Positions 1 to 6,729 of a stretch of 12,190 bases of DNA are shown here, piece after piece; positions within the stretch are counted from its first letter, which is position 1; each line of letters starts with the position of its first letter. Source of the DNA: Verrucomicrobiota bacterium. GTDB lineage: Bacteria; Verrucomicrobiota; Verrucomicrobiia; Verrucomicrobiales; Akkermansiaceae. Made by a program: the position numbers and the translations under genes. The stretch lies in the NCBI GenBank assembly GCA_008932955.1, contig WBXE01000055.1, positions 1 through 12,190 of the forward strand, in the 5' to 3' direction. The notes beneath the pieces are model-generated. The model did not search any database and was not told where the DNA came from. It was given only the letters and a program-made list of their open reading frames with translations.

Positions 1-10
1 CCGCCAATGC

Positions 11-52
11 TTGACAGAGGGACAGAGAAGCTGTCACGGAGAAACTGTCACG
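11..52. repeat. Short imperfect tandem repeat, ~14-nt period
   Basis: CTGTCACG occurs at 31-38 and again at 45-52, a 14-nt period. Both copies are preceded by a GAGAAR stretch, and GACAG occurs in the opposite orientation at 13-17 and 21-25. The block lies just past the 3' end of the minus-strand exonuclease gene. I see no gene in bases 1-77. It may be the edge of a longer repeat element that continues outside the window. Confidence 0.5.
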
Positions 53-77
53 CGCCCGTGAGCCAGGAATACGGGGT

Positions 78-785
78 TCACATTGCTGGCAGCTGGGTGG
101 CGTGTCGGGGCACGCCGTTGAATGCGGCATCTAGCCCAAGCCGGCGGGACATTTCCTCGACCGCCCTGCCCAGCAGATCCACGTCACCACGGGCATCGTG
201 GCGGCGCATGGCGGTATCGCGCAAACCGAGACGCGACTGCACGTGATCGAGGGAATGCCCGGTGCCGCGGGTGTTGCCGAAAAGCATTTTTGAGATATGG
301 ATTGAGTCGATGCACTGGGTTTCGCGTGTCGGCAGGTGGTGGCGCTGGCAGGTGGCGGCGAGAAATTTGCCGTCGAAGCGCTTGCCGTTGTGCGCGATGA
401 GGGTGGAGTCGCCAGCCCATTTGGAAAAGTCGCAGAGGACTGCTTCCGGTCGCGGGGCGTCGCGCACATCGTCGTTGCTGATGCCCGTGTAACTGGTGAT
501 GAACGACGAGATGCGCTGGCGTGGCCGGGCAAAGCTGAAGAAGTCCTCTGCCGGGCACAGGCAACCGGCCCGCAACCTGACTGCGGCGATCTGGATGAAT
601 TCGTCTGAATCCGGATAGAGTCCGGTGGTCTCAAGGTCGTAAATCACGAACGTGTCGCCGCTGTGGAAGCAGTCGGACCAGATGAACGAGTGGCCGCAGG
701 CCGGGCATGAGAAGCGGCGGCCCATCAGTGCCTTGGGGCCGCTCAAGTGATGGCAACAGGATGGATTGGGGCAGGAAATTTGCAT
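78..785 (-). CDS. DEDDh 3'-5' exonuclease (DnaQ/epsilon-like) with N-terminal zinc ribbon
   Basis: A 235-aa exonuclease of the DnaQ-like DEDDh family, which removes 3' nucleotides from DNA or RNA with two metal ions. Exo I is D50-L-E52-T-T-G. Exo II is H132-N-x3-F-D138. Exo III is H196-D-A-R-G-D201, the order that defines DEDDh. Residues 5-30 form a zinc ribbon: C5-P-N-P-S-C10, then C27-P-A-C30-G, with an MJ0042-like pattern. I chose the ATG at 785 because the ribbon begins four residues after it; the frame stays open to 833, but that extra part is Arg/Ala-rich and unconvincing. There is no polymerase domain, so it is a stand-alone exonuclease and need not be the replicative proofreader. The ribbon may bind nucleic acid or a partner protein. 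The substrate cannot be told from sequence. No Shine-Dalgarno is evident, and the upstream 786-1002 region is repeat-rich. Confidence 0.88.
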   Translation of the reverse strand: MQISCPNPSCCHHLSGPKALMGRRFSCPACGHSFIWSDCFHSGDTFVIYDLETTGLYPDSDEFIQIAAVRLRAGCLCPAEDFFSFARPRQRISSFITSYTGISNDDVRDAPRPEAVLCDFSKWAGDSTLIAHNGKRFDGKFLAATCQRHHLPTRETQCIDSIHISKMLFGNTRGTGHSLDHVQSRLGLRDTAMRRHDARGDVDLLGRAVEEMSRRLGLDAAFNGVPRHATQLPAM

Positions 786-863
786 GACGGGTGCGGCGCG
801 CGGCAGGCTGGCACGCACACGACGTCGGCGCAATCAGCGATTCAACAACATTTTTGGCCGCTA

Positions 864-897
864 AGGAGCCACCACATTTTAGGAGCCACCACATTTT
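864..897. repeat. Perfect 17-bp tandem duplication
   Basis: AGGAGCCACCACATTTT occurs twice head to tail, at 864-880 and 881-897, without a mismatch. The second copy also forms the left arm of a hairpin: CCACCACA (886-893), loop TTTT, TGTGGTGG (898-905). It lies upstream of the exonuclease gene. The identity of the copies suggests a recent duplication by slippage or a repeated element. Confidence 0.85.
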
Positions 898-906
898 TGT
901 GGTGGT

Positions 907-986
907 TGCGGAAGCTCTGCTCATGAATAAGTGCCGAAGGCTCGCTTCATGATCGCTCCTTCCGCACGACGACACTAAGGTCGTCG
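907..986. repeat. Nested inverted repeats plus adjacent hairpin
   Basis: The outer arms TGCGGAAG (907-914) and CTTCCGCA (959-966) enclose inner arms CATGAA (922-927) and TTCATG (946-951), so the segment could fold as one long stem or cruciform. It is followed directly by CGACGAC (967-973), a 6-nt loop, and GTCGTCG (980-986). No U-tract follows on either strand, so this is not a typical intrinsic terminator. It lies 16 bp past the peptidase stop codon. A dispersed palindromic repeat element is my best reading. No gene is supported in 786-1002. Confidence 0.6.
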
Positions 987-1002
987 CTCCCTACCAACAA
1001 AG

Positions 1003-1779
1003 CTATTTGCGGATGGTCCAGAAGTCATCGGACAGGTTGCGGTCTGCCAGATAGGCATAGGGCATGGTGAAGTACCCCTGCTGCCCCCAATCGCGGTCCC
1101 AAGAATTGCGCACGATGAAGCGCTGGGTCGTGTCGTTATAGCCGACGCCCACGACCGCGTGGCCGCCGAGCAGCGCCTCGGCGGGTGCGGGCAAGTTGAC
1201 CACGCCGCTGGTGGCCACGGCGGCGGATTCGAACGATTCATAGACGCTGAAGCCGAAGACGAAGGGATAGCCGCCAGCCAGGCAGGCACGCATATCATCG
1301 ACGGTGGCCAGCCGATGGTAGGAGGCGATCAGGTGTTGCTGGGCTTGGATGTAGCAGGCGGGGGTGGGCTTGCGGGCGAACCTAGCAATTGTGTAGGGCC
1401 AGGAGGTTTCGGCGCAGACGCCGAGTTTAGCTAGGGCTTTGATGCCGTCGCGCAGGAAGGCGCCACTGTCCTCGGTGATGTGGCCTTCGATCACCCGCTC
1501 GTTGTAGTAAATGAACAGCCGGCTCAAATCCACCAGTGTCTGGCCAGCTTTGAGTTCGAGAAATTCCAGCGCGCCGACTAAGGCGTTGGCCGTGCAACTG
1601 CCCAGCCTGCCCTGGTTTTCCACCGGCGAGCAGTCGCCGCGCAGGTCCACCGCCGGCGGCAACTTGCGCAGCGCGGGTCGGGTCATTTGTGGGAAGCGCA
1701 GGTCCCGGTGGTCGGGCAGGTCGGGCAGCCAGCCATACCATGCGTGCGAACGAGTTTTGATGCGGGTGGTGGTGGGCAT
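1003..1779 (-). CDS. Papain-like (C1A) cysteine peptidase, cytoplasmic type
   Basis: A 258-aa protein with all four papain-family landmarks: the oxyanion-hole Gln56 (V-E-N-Q-G), nucleophile Cys62 (G-S-C-T-A-N), His207 (G-G-H-A-V-V-G-V-G-Y) and Asn225 (R-N-S-W). The G-W-L-P-D-L-P-D-H-R-D motif near residues 16-26 is typical of a bacterial C1A branch. There is no signal peptide and no obvious inhibitory propeptide, so it probably works in the cytoplasm and is made without a zymogen stage. I take the ATG at 1779; the frame stays open to 1905, but that part overlaps the phosphorylase gene and looks non-coding. The start lies 11 nt after the phosphorylase stop, so the two are probably co-transcribed. 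The leader there is AT-rich with no Shine-Dalgarno, which suggests translational coupling or leaderless-like initiation. The substrate is unknown. Confidence 0.9.
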   Translation of the reverse strand: MPTTTRIKTRSHAWYGWLPDLPDHRDLRFPQMTRPALRKLPPAVDLRGDCSPVENQGRLGSCTANALVGALEFLELKAGQTLVDLSRLFIYYNERVIEGHITEDSGAFLRDGIKALAKLGVCAETSWPYTIARFARKPTPACYIQAQQHLIASYHRLATVDDMRACLAGGYPFVFGFSVYESFESAAVATSGVVNLPAPAEALLGGHAVVGVGYNDTTQRFIVRNSWDRDWGQQGYFTMPYAYLADRNLSDDFWTIRK

Positions 1780-1790
1780 GGTAATTATTG

Positions 1791-4382
1791 TTAGGTCACG
1801 GTCACGGGATGGACCTTCCAGATGAGCTGGCAATACTCGCGGATCGAGCGATCGGAAGAGAACTTGCCCATGCGTGCGACGTTGAGAATGGCCATGCGGG
1901 TCCAAGCCTGAGGATTATGCCACAGTGTGCTGACCCGCTGCTGGCATTGGACGTAGGCCTGAAAGTCGGCGAGCACCAGGAACGGGTCGCGCTCTAGCAG
2001 GTTGTCCACCAGCGGGCGAAACAGCGCGGCATCGCCGCCGGCGAGCGCGCCGGAAGCTATAAAGTCGAGCACTTCGCGCAAGTCGGCGTTGTGTAGATAG
2101 ATTTCGCGCGGTTGGTAGCCGCGGCGCTTGAGTTGTTGAACCTGGGCAGCGTTGAGACCGAAGAGGAAAAAGTTATCGGCGGTGACTTCCTCGCGGATTT
2201 CGACGTTGGCACCGTCGAGGGTGCCGATGGTCAGGGCGCCATTGAGGGCAAACTTCATGTTGCCGGTACCGGAGGCCTCCTTGCCAGCGGTGGATATTTG
2301 CTCTGACAAGTCGGCCGCTGGATAGATATGTTGTGCGTTCTTCACGTTGAAGTCGGGAAAGAACACCACCTTGAGCCGATCGCTTACCTCCGGATCGTGG
2401 TTGACTAACTCGGCCACGGCATGGATGAGCTTGATGATGAGCTTGGCCATGACATAACCCGGCGCGGCTTTGGCCGCGAAAATGCAGGTGCGGGCGGGCA
2501 GGTTGGCCTGGGGGTCGCGCTTGAGGCGCAGATAGAGGGTGAGGATGTGGAGGACGTTGAGGTGTTGGCGTTTGTATTCGTGCAAGCGCTTGGCCTGGAT
2601 ATCGAAGAGCGAGGCAGGGTCGATCAGGATACCGGTGCGCTGTGCGATGAGTGCTGCGAGGTCGCACTTGGCGGTGAGTTTCACGATCCGCCATTGCTGC
2701 TGGAACTGCGGGTCATCCGCCAGCGGCTCGAGCTGGCGGAGTTGTTCGAGGTCGCGCAGCCAGCCGTCGCCTATCTGCCCGCTGATGAGCCGGGTGAGCG
2801 GCGGGTTGCTCACCGCAACGAAGCGGCGCGGAGTGACGCCGTTGGTCACATTGCAGAATTTTTCCGGCCACAGCTCGGCGAAGTCGCGCATCACTGTTTG
2901 GGTGAGCAGTGCAGTGTGGAGGCGGGCCACGCCATTGACACGATGACTGCCAACCGTGGCCAGGTGGGCCATGCGCACAAATCGTTCGCCGGTTTCGTCA
3001 ATCAACGACAATCGGGCGAGCCGGCCCTCGTCGCCGGGAAACCTGGCACGCACCTCATCGAGAAAACACCGGTTGATCTCAAAAATAATTTCCAGATGGC
3101 GGGGCAGGAGTTCGCCTAACAAGGAAACCGGCCATTTTTCCAACGCCTCTGGCAGCAACGTGTGATTGGTGTAGGCGAAGGTATGGCGCGTCACGTGCCA
3201 AGCGATGTCCCAGGCGAGGTGATGTTTATCAACGAGCAGGCGCATCATCTCGGCCACGGCGATGGCCGGGTGGGTATCGTTGAGTTGCACCGCCCATTTT
3301 TCGTGGAACCTATCGAGTGGGCGCTTGAGCAAGCGGTGAATGCTAATCATGTCTTGCAACGAACAGGTGACTAACAGGAATTGCTGTTGCAGTCGGAGGG
3401 TTTTTCCATGGATATCTTCGTCGTTAGGATAAAGCACCTTGGTGATATTCTCGGAGCGCATCTTGTCTTCCACCGCACGATAGTAATCGCCGTGATTGAA
3501 GGCGGCGAAATCGAACGACTCCACAGCCTCGGCTTTCCACAGGCGCAACGGATTGCAGGTGCCGACGCGGAAGCCAAGGATCGGGGTGTCGTAGGCCATG
3601 CCCTTGACGACGCTGCGCGGCACCCAGCGCACGCGGTGGTGGCCCTGCTCATCCGTGCCGGCCTCGGTGTGGCCGCCGAACTTCACGTCGTAGGTAATTT
3701 CGGGTCGGGCGATTTCCCAGGGATTGCCGAAACGCAGCCATTTATCGGTGCTTTCCACTTGCCAGCCGTCGTGGATTGTCTGATCAAAGATGCCGAACTC
3801 ATAACGAATGCCATAACCGACGGCCGGCACTTCGAGCGACGCGAGGGAGTCGAGATAACACGACGCGAGCCGGCCGAGCCCGCCATTGCCGAGGCCTGGC
3901 TCCTCTTCCTGATCGATCAACGCGGCGAGGTTCAGGCCCAGTTCCGCCAGCGCCACCCGGGTGGGCTCGACGATGCCGAGATTGAGCAGGTTATTTTCCA
4001 AATGCGGGCCGGGCATGAACTCGGCGGATACATAGGCCACCACCCGCACATCGCGCCGCGTGTAGGTTTCCAGCGTCTCGACGCCTTGTTTGAGAACCCG
4101 GTCGCGCACGCTCAGCGCCAAGGCGGTATAGGCATCGTTAGGCGTGACCAGCAGCGGCATGCGGCCCAAGTTGCAGCACAAGTTATCGAGGAAGGATTGC
4201 TTGATATCTGCGACGCTCATGCCGCAGCGCGGATCGGCGGCGAGTGCAGCTCCCGTGGTGGGGCTTTCGGCGGTCAGCGTGGTGGGGATCATGGGGATGC
4301 CGATCAGGTGGATGCCGGGACACGCGCCGCTGGGCTGCCGTCGCTTATGGCAAGCCAAAAAACTCGTTGCGTGAAGGGGCAT
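1791..4382 (-). CDS. glgP: Glycogen/starch phosphorylase
   Basis: An 863-aa GT35 phosphorylase that releases glucose 1-phosphate from the ends of alpha-1,4-glucans, using pyridoxal phosphate and inorganic phosphate. The family signature E-A-S-G-T-G-N-M-K with PLP lysine K710 is intact and is followed by N-G-A-L-T-I-G-T-L-D-G-A-N. Other family blocks are G-N-G-G-L-G-R-L-A-S-C, N-D-T-H-P-A-I-A and Y-T-N-H-T-L-L-P-E-A-L-E. I chose the ATG at 4382 because GGAGG lies 8 nt upstream of it. This leaves a longer N-terminus than usual (E. coli GlgP is about 815 aa); an ATG at 4292 would give 833 aa and is the main alternative. Codons above 4382 are encoded by a palindromic repeat and are not part of the gene. 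It is followed closely by the C1A peptidase. The glucose 1-phosphate would feed glycolysis, for which a phosphofructokinase is present at 7494-8744. Confidence 0.97.
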   Translation of the reverse strand: MPLHATSFLACHKRRQPSGACPGIHLIGIPMIPTTLTAESPTTGAALAADPRCGMSVADIKQSFLDNLCCNLGRMPLLVTPNDAYTALALSVRDRVLKQGVETLETYTRRDVRVVAYVSAEFMPGPHLENNLLNLGIVEPTRVALAELGLNLAALIDQEEEPGLGNGGLGRLASCYLDSLASLEVPAVGYGIRYEFGIFDQTIHDGWQVESTDKWLRFGNPWEIARPEITYDVKFGGHTEAGTDEQGHHRVRWVPRSVVKGMAYDTPILGFRVGTCNPLRLWKAEAVESFDFAAFNHGDYYRAVEDKMRSENITKVLYPNDEDIHGKTLRLQQQFLLVTCSLQDMISIHRLLKRPLDRFHEKWAVQLNDTHPAIAVAEMMRLLVDKHHLAWDIAWHVTRHTFAYTNHTLLPEALEKWPVSLLGELLPRHLEIIFEINRCFLDEVRARFPGDEGRLARLSLIDETGERFVRMAHLATVGSHRVNGVARLHTALLTQTVMRDFAELWPEKFCNVTNGVTPRRFVAVSNPPLTRLISGQIGDGWLRDLEQLRQLEPLADDPQFQQQWRIVKLTAKCDLAALIAQRTGILIDPASLFDIQAKRLHEYKRQHLNVLHILTLYLRLKRDPQANLPARTCIFAAKAAPGYVMAKLIIKLIHAVAELVNHDPEVSDRLKVVFFPDFNVKNAQHIYPAADLSEQISTAGKEASGTGNMKFALNGALTIGTLDGANVEIREEVTADNFFLFGLNAAQVQQLKRRGYQPREIYLHNADLREVLDFIASGALAGGDAALFRPLVDNLLERDPFLVLADFQAYVQCQQRVSTLWHNPQAWTRMAILNVARMGKFSSDRSIREYCQLIWKVHPVTVT

Positions 4383-4390
4383 TGTGCAAA

Positions 4391-4395
4391 CCTCC
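4391..4395 (-). promoter_or_regulatory. Shine-Dalgarno of glgP
   Basis: On the minus strand GGAGG is followed by 8 nt (TTTGCACA) and ATG at 4382. It is the clearest ribosome-binding site in the window and decides the start of the phosphorylase gene. Confidence 0.8.
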
Positions 4396-4434
4396 GCCGA
4401 TCCCGCTAGGCATACCTTGGTATAATCCTTGAGC

Positions 4435-4827
4435 GCGGTGGCAAGCCACCGCCGAGCCAAGCCCGCTTGCTGGCGCGTATCGGCTATCGCCCACGCTGCT
4501 GTGGCATAGGCAGCTCATGCACGGCTCCGCGCCACGGCGGGCAAGCCCGCCCTGACCAAGGCGGGGGCAAGCCCCCGCACTCCCCGCGGTGGCTTGCTGG
4601 CGAGTGTCTGCTCAGGAGTGCGGTGGCTCGCCACCGCCACGCCAAGCCAGCTTGCTGGCGAGTGTGCATCACAGCGGAACCTCATGCACGGCTCCGCGCC
4701 ACGGCGGGCAAGCCCGCCCCTCCCAGGGCGGGGGCAAGCCCCCGCACTCCGCGCGGCAGCTTGCTGGCGAGTGTCTGCTCAGGAATGCGGTGGCTCGCTA
4801 CCGCCGGGGCGGGGCGGGCTTGCCCGC
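4435..4827. repeat. Cluster of nine GC-rich palindromes (REP-like)
   Basis: Palindromes with a 2-nt centre sit at 4435-4452 (GCGGTGGCAAGCCACCGC), 4536-4551 (GGCGGGCAAGCCCGCC), 4561-4578 (GCGGGGGCAAGCCCCCGC), 4620-4637 (TC centre), 4646-4659 (GCCAGCTTGCTGGC), 4703-4718, 4728-4745, 4787-4804 (one mismatch) and 4814-4827 (GCGGGCTTGCCCGC). Most share a GCAAGC core or its complement GCTTGC. They fill the divergent gap between glgP and the N-acetylglutamate synthase gene. Open frames here (for example 4467-4871) only read through the repeats. The array resembles REP/BIME elements, but there is no RAYT transposase in the window. Confidence 0.8.
4514..4806 (+). repeat. Two-copy direct repeat, 167-bp period
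   Basis: A block of about 126 bp at 4514-4639 recurs at 4681-4806 with a constant 167-bp offset and only scattered substitutions. Both copies begin CTCATGCACGGCTCCGCGCC and end near the GCGGTGGCTCGC palindrome. The 41-bp spacer 4640-4680 carries a partial echo, GCTTGCTGGCGAGTGT, also found inside each copy. The differences (for example an intact versus a mismatched third palindrome) show that the copies have diverged since duplication. Confidence 0.85.
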
Positions 4828-4926
4828 TGGGCTGCGGAGCTGTCCCTGCCACAGAAGGTGGGCTCTCCTAGAGTACGCTGCCGACATCACCCTTGCGGTG
4901 GGGGCTGCGTCTGCTAGGATTCGGGC

Positions 4927-6051
4927 GTGGCGCAGCAGAGCGACGTAAGAGAAATTCTCCAGTACATTCCCCAATTCCGTGGGAAGGTATTTTTCGTGTT
5001 AATTGAAGCGGGCTTGTTGCCCGAGCCGGCGATCGCCGAAACCTTGCTGGATTTGGCGGTGCTCGAGGATTTGGGAGTCAAGTTGGTGCTCGGGGTCTTG
5101 GGCGGGGATTTGAACGACCTGTACGCTTGGACCTTGGAATGCGAGATCATGGCAGCGCGGGTCACCCGGCCCATCACCGACCCCGCAGCGGTGCGCGAGG
5201 TGCTCGAAATCCTCGGCCGCGGCCAGTCTGCCATCATCGATGCCACCGCCACCGGTCCACTGGATTTCCCGGTCGTCGATTTCGCCAAAGGCATCGGCGT
5301 CGCCAAAATAATTGCGCTGTTAGAAGAAGCGATTCTCATCGACGGCGAACCCGTCCACGCCATCCGCGCCGCCGATGCCGAGGGCTTGGCCAGCCGGGTA
5401 ACAGGTGCCGGGGCCGCCTTGCTGCGGGCCGCTGCCGTCGCCTGCCAGCGCGGGGTGCCCCGGGTGCATGTGCTCAATGGCCGGCGCCAAGGGGTGTTGG
5501 TTGATGAGTTGTTCTTCAACGAGGGCGTGGGCACGATGGTTCACGCCGACAGCTACCGGGTGATCCGCGAATTGCGCGAGGAGGATATTCCTGAGTTGCT
5601 AGGCATGATCGGGCGGGCGGTGCGCCGCACCAAGCTGGTCGAGCGCACGTACGAGGATATTCAATCGCGCCTGGCGGATTTCCGGGTCCTAACCATCGAC
5701 GACAACGTGGTCGGTTGCGTAGCCTTGCACGAGTATCCCGCCGAGGGTTGCGCCGAGGTAGCCTGCCTGCATGTGAAAAAATCCCACGCCGGCCGCGGCT
5801 ACGGCGTCGAATTGGTGAGGTACGCCGAAGCGATGGCACGCGAGCGGGGGATTGTGCGGGTGTTCGCTCTAACCAACCGGGCGGCGGGTTTTTTCAATCG
5901 TCGGCTCAGCTACTCCGCGGCCAGGGTGGAGGATTTGCCGGTGGCTAGGCGCCATCAATTTGAGGCGAGCGGGCGGGACTCGCTGGTGTTTACACGCGTG
6001 TTGGGCGGCGGGGCGGAGATTGCTTCCCCTTCTCATGGCGCGCCGGCTTGA
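4927..6051 (+). CDS. argA: N-acetylglutamate synthase-like protein (amino-acid-kinase fold + GNAT)
   Basis: A 374-aa two-domain protein resembling ArgA, which acetylates glutamate with acetyl-CoA as the first step of arginine synthesis. Residues ~8-205 form an amino-acid-kinase-like domain ending in the acetylglutamate kinase/synthase block L-F-F-N-E-G-V-G-T-M-V (195-205). Residues ~211-358 are a GNAT domain whose acetyl-CoA loop is H-A-G-R-G-Y-G-V (287-294). The usual N-terminal K-x-G-G and H-G-A-R-P-Q-I segments are replaced by V-L-I-E-A-G and L-G-V-L-G-G-D, so it should have no kinase activity. It is about 70 aa shorter than E. coli ArgA (443 aa), mostly in the kinase-like half. The start is GTG with a weak AGGA about 8 nt upstream; the next in-frame Met is too far inside. 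It stands alone, without other arg genes nearby. Family is well supported; exact activity is inferred. Confidence 0.82.
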   Translation: MAQQSDVREILQYIPQFRGKVFFVLIEAGLLPEPAIAETLLDLAVLEDLGVKLVLGVLGGDLNDLYAWTLECEIMAARVTRPITDPAAVREVLEILGRGQSAIIDATATGPLDFPVVDFAKGIGVAKIIALLEEAILIDGEPVHAIRAADAEGLASRVTGAGAALLRAAAVACQRGVPRVHVLNGRRQGVLVDELFFNEGVGTMVHADSYRVIRELREEDIPELLGMIGRAVRRTKLVERTYEDIQSRLADFRVLTIDDNVVGCVALHEYPAEGCAEVACLHVKKSHAGRGYGVELVRYAEAMARERGIVRVFALTNRAAGFFNRRLSYSAARVEDLPVARRHQFEASGRDSLVFTRVLGGGAEIASPSHGAPA

Positions 6052-6057
6052 GCCGGC
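6042..6057. repeat. Palindrome over the argA stop codon
   Basis: GCCGGCT, TG, AGCCGGC is a perfect 7-bp inverted repeat that contains the TGA stop at 6049-6051. No U-tract follows. It resembles the other GC palindromes with a 2-nt centre in this window. Confidence 0.6.
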
Positions 6058-6070
6058 AGGCCCATGGCGA

Positions 6071-6104
6071 GCCAATGGGTGGGCGCACGGCGCTGACCAT
6101 TGGC
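6071..6104. other. Stem-loop downstream of argA
   Basis: GCCAATGG (6071-6078) and CCATTGGC (6097-6104) are perfect 8-bp inverted arms around an 18-nt loop. With the palindrome at 6042-6057 it forms tandem hairpins at the end of argA. There is no T-run, so it may stabilise the mRNA 3' end rather than terminate. The rest of 6105-6180 shows nothing recognisable. Confidence 0.45.
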
Positions 6105-6181
6105 GGTTTGATGGTCATCGGCGGTCATAGACGCGCCGCGCGCAATGAAGGCGATGCGCCTCGCGGCTCAACCTAAAGAGG

Positions 6182-6214
6182 AAAATGGAATGGGTGATTA
6201 TGGTTCCCATTTTT
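6182..6214. terminator. Possible weak bidirectional terminator between convergent genes
   Basis: AATGGG (6189-6194) can pair with CCCATT (6206-6211), or AAAATGG (6182-6188) with CCATTTT (6207-6213), followed by a short T stretch to 6214. It lies between convergent argA and the release-factor-like gene, where a shared terminator is expected. The stem is short and AT-rich, so this is tentative. Confidence 0.35.
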
Positions 6215-6266
6215 GTATCTAGGCTCGAATGTCGTTGGTCCTCAGAGGTTGAAAGCCGCTCGCAGC

Positions 6267-6677
6267 CTACTCCGCGGCGGGTGAGCGGCGCAGGGTTTTC
6301 TTGTTGGACAGGAGGCGCTTATCAGCCACCGAGCGTTGTTTCGAGCGCCGCGAGCGGCGGCGTTTCTGGCGGCGGATTTTTGCCATTTCCTGGACTCGTT
6401 CCGACTCCTTGCCATCGCGCAGGGCCTCCAATTCTTGGCATAACTCGCGGCGGGCGAGGAAGCGGTTCATTTCGCGCGAGCGTGCCGCCTGGCACTTGAC
6501 GGTCACGCCGCTGGGCAGGTGCTTGAGAAACACACAACTGGAGGTCTTGTTGATCTTTTGACCGCCAGCCCCCGAGCCTCTGACAAATTTCTCGGTCAGG
6601 GTTACGTCAGTGATGCCAAGTGCCAGCATGCGCTGCTCAAGCTCGGTGAGTTTTTGGCTGGAGATGGGGTCAGACAT
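6267..6677 (-). CDS. Release-factor-like GGQ protein (ribosome rescue, ArfB/MTRFR type)
   Basis: A 136-aa protein consisting of the class I release factor catalytic domain only. The peptidyl-tRNA hydrolysis motif is G38-G39-Q40 in R-G-S-G-A-G-G-Q-K-I-N-K-T. The block G-V-T-V-K-C-Q and the R-S-R-E-x-N-R-x-L-A-R sequence that follow are also family-typical. There is no codon-recognition domain, so it cannot read stop codons in the usual way. The tail from about residue 97 is strongly basic (R-R-Q-K-R-R-R-S-R-R-S-K), as in ArfB and mitochondrial MTRFR, where such a tail enters the empty mRNA channel of stalled ribosomes. The inferred role is hydrolysis of peptidyl-tRNA on stalled ribosomes or split 50S subunits. 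It follows the RDD gene by 52 bp on the same strand, with a palindrome between them. No Shine-Dalgarno is visible. Confidence 0.88.
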   Translation of the reverse strand: MSDPISSQKLTELEQRMLALGITDVTLTEKFVRGSGAGGQKINKTSSCVFLKHLPSGVTVKCQAARSREMNRFLARRELCQELEALRDGKESERVQEMAKIRRQKRRRSRRSKQRSVADKRLLSNKKTLRRSPAAE

Positions 6678-6697
6678 GGGGCGCCGGCGGGAGGCAC

Positions 6698-6714
6698 TGC
6701 CAGCTCAGCTGGCA
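6698..6714. repeat. Perfect palindrome between RDD and release-factor-like genes
   Basis: TGCCAGCT (6698-6705), C, AGCTGGCA (6707-6714) is a perfect 8-bp inverted repeat in the 52-bp gap between two minus-strand genes. There is no U-tract. It could be an mRNA processing or stabilising hairpin, or a member of the palindrome family seen at 4435-4827 (compare GCCAGCTTGCTGGC at 4646). Confidence 0.6.
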
Positions 6715-6729
6715 AGGGTAGGTCAACGT

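Noticed and set aside
2421..3119. 232-codon plus-strand open frame
   Set aside because: Antisense shadow of glgP with no recognisable domain.
3381..4409. 342-codon plus-strand open frame
   Set aside because: It is exactly antisense to glgP, whose PLP signature and full-length family match leave no doubt; long antisense frames are common in GC-rich genes.
4421..4426. TATAAT on the plus strand as a -10 box
   Set aside because: No -35-like sequence at the correct distance, and it would read into 500 bp of repeats; it may be chance within the glgP upstream region.
4435..4827. CRISPR array
   Set aside because: The repeats are palindromes of differing sequence with a two-copy 167-bp period, not short identical repeats with unique spacers, and there are no cas genes.
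4467..4871. Arg/Pro/Gly/Cys-rich frames in the intergenic repeats
   Set aside because: They simply translate the palindromic repeats in several frames and strands; no domain, no start signal.
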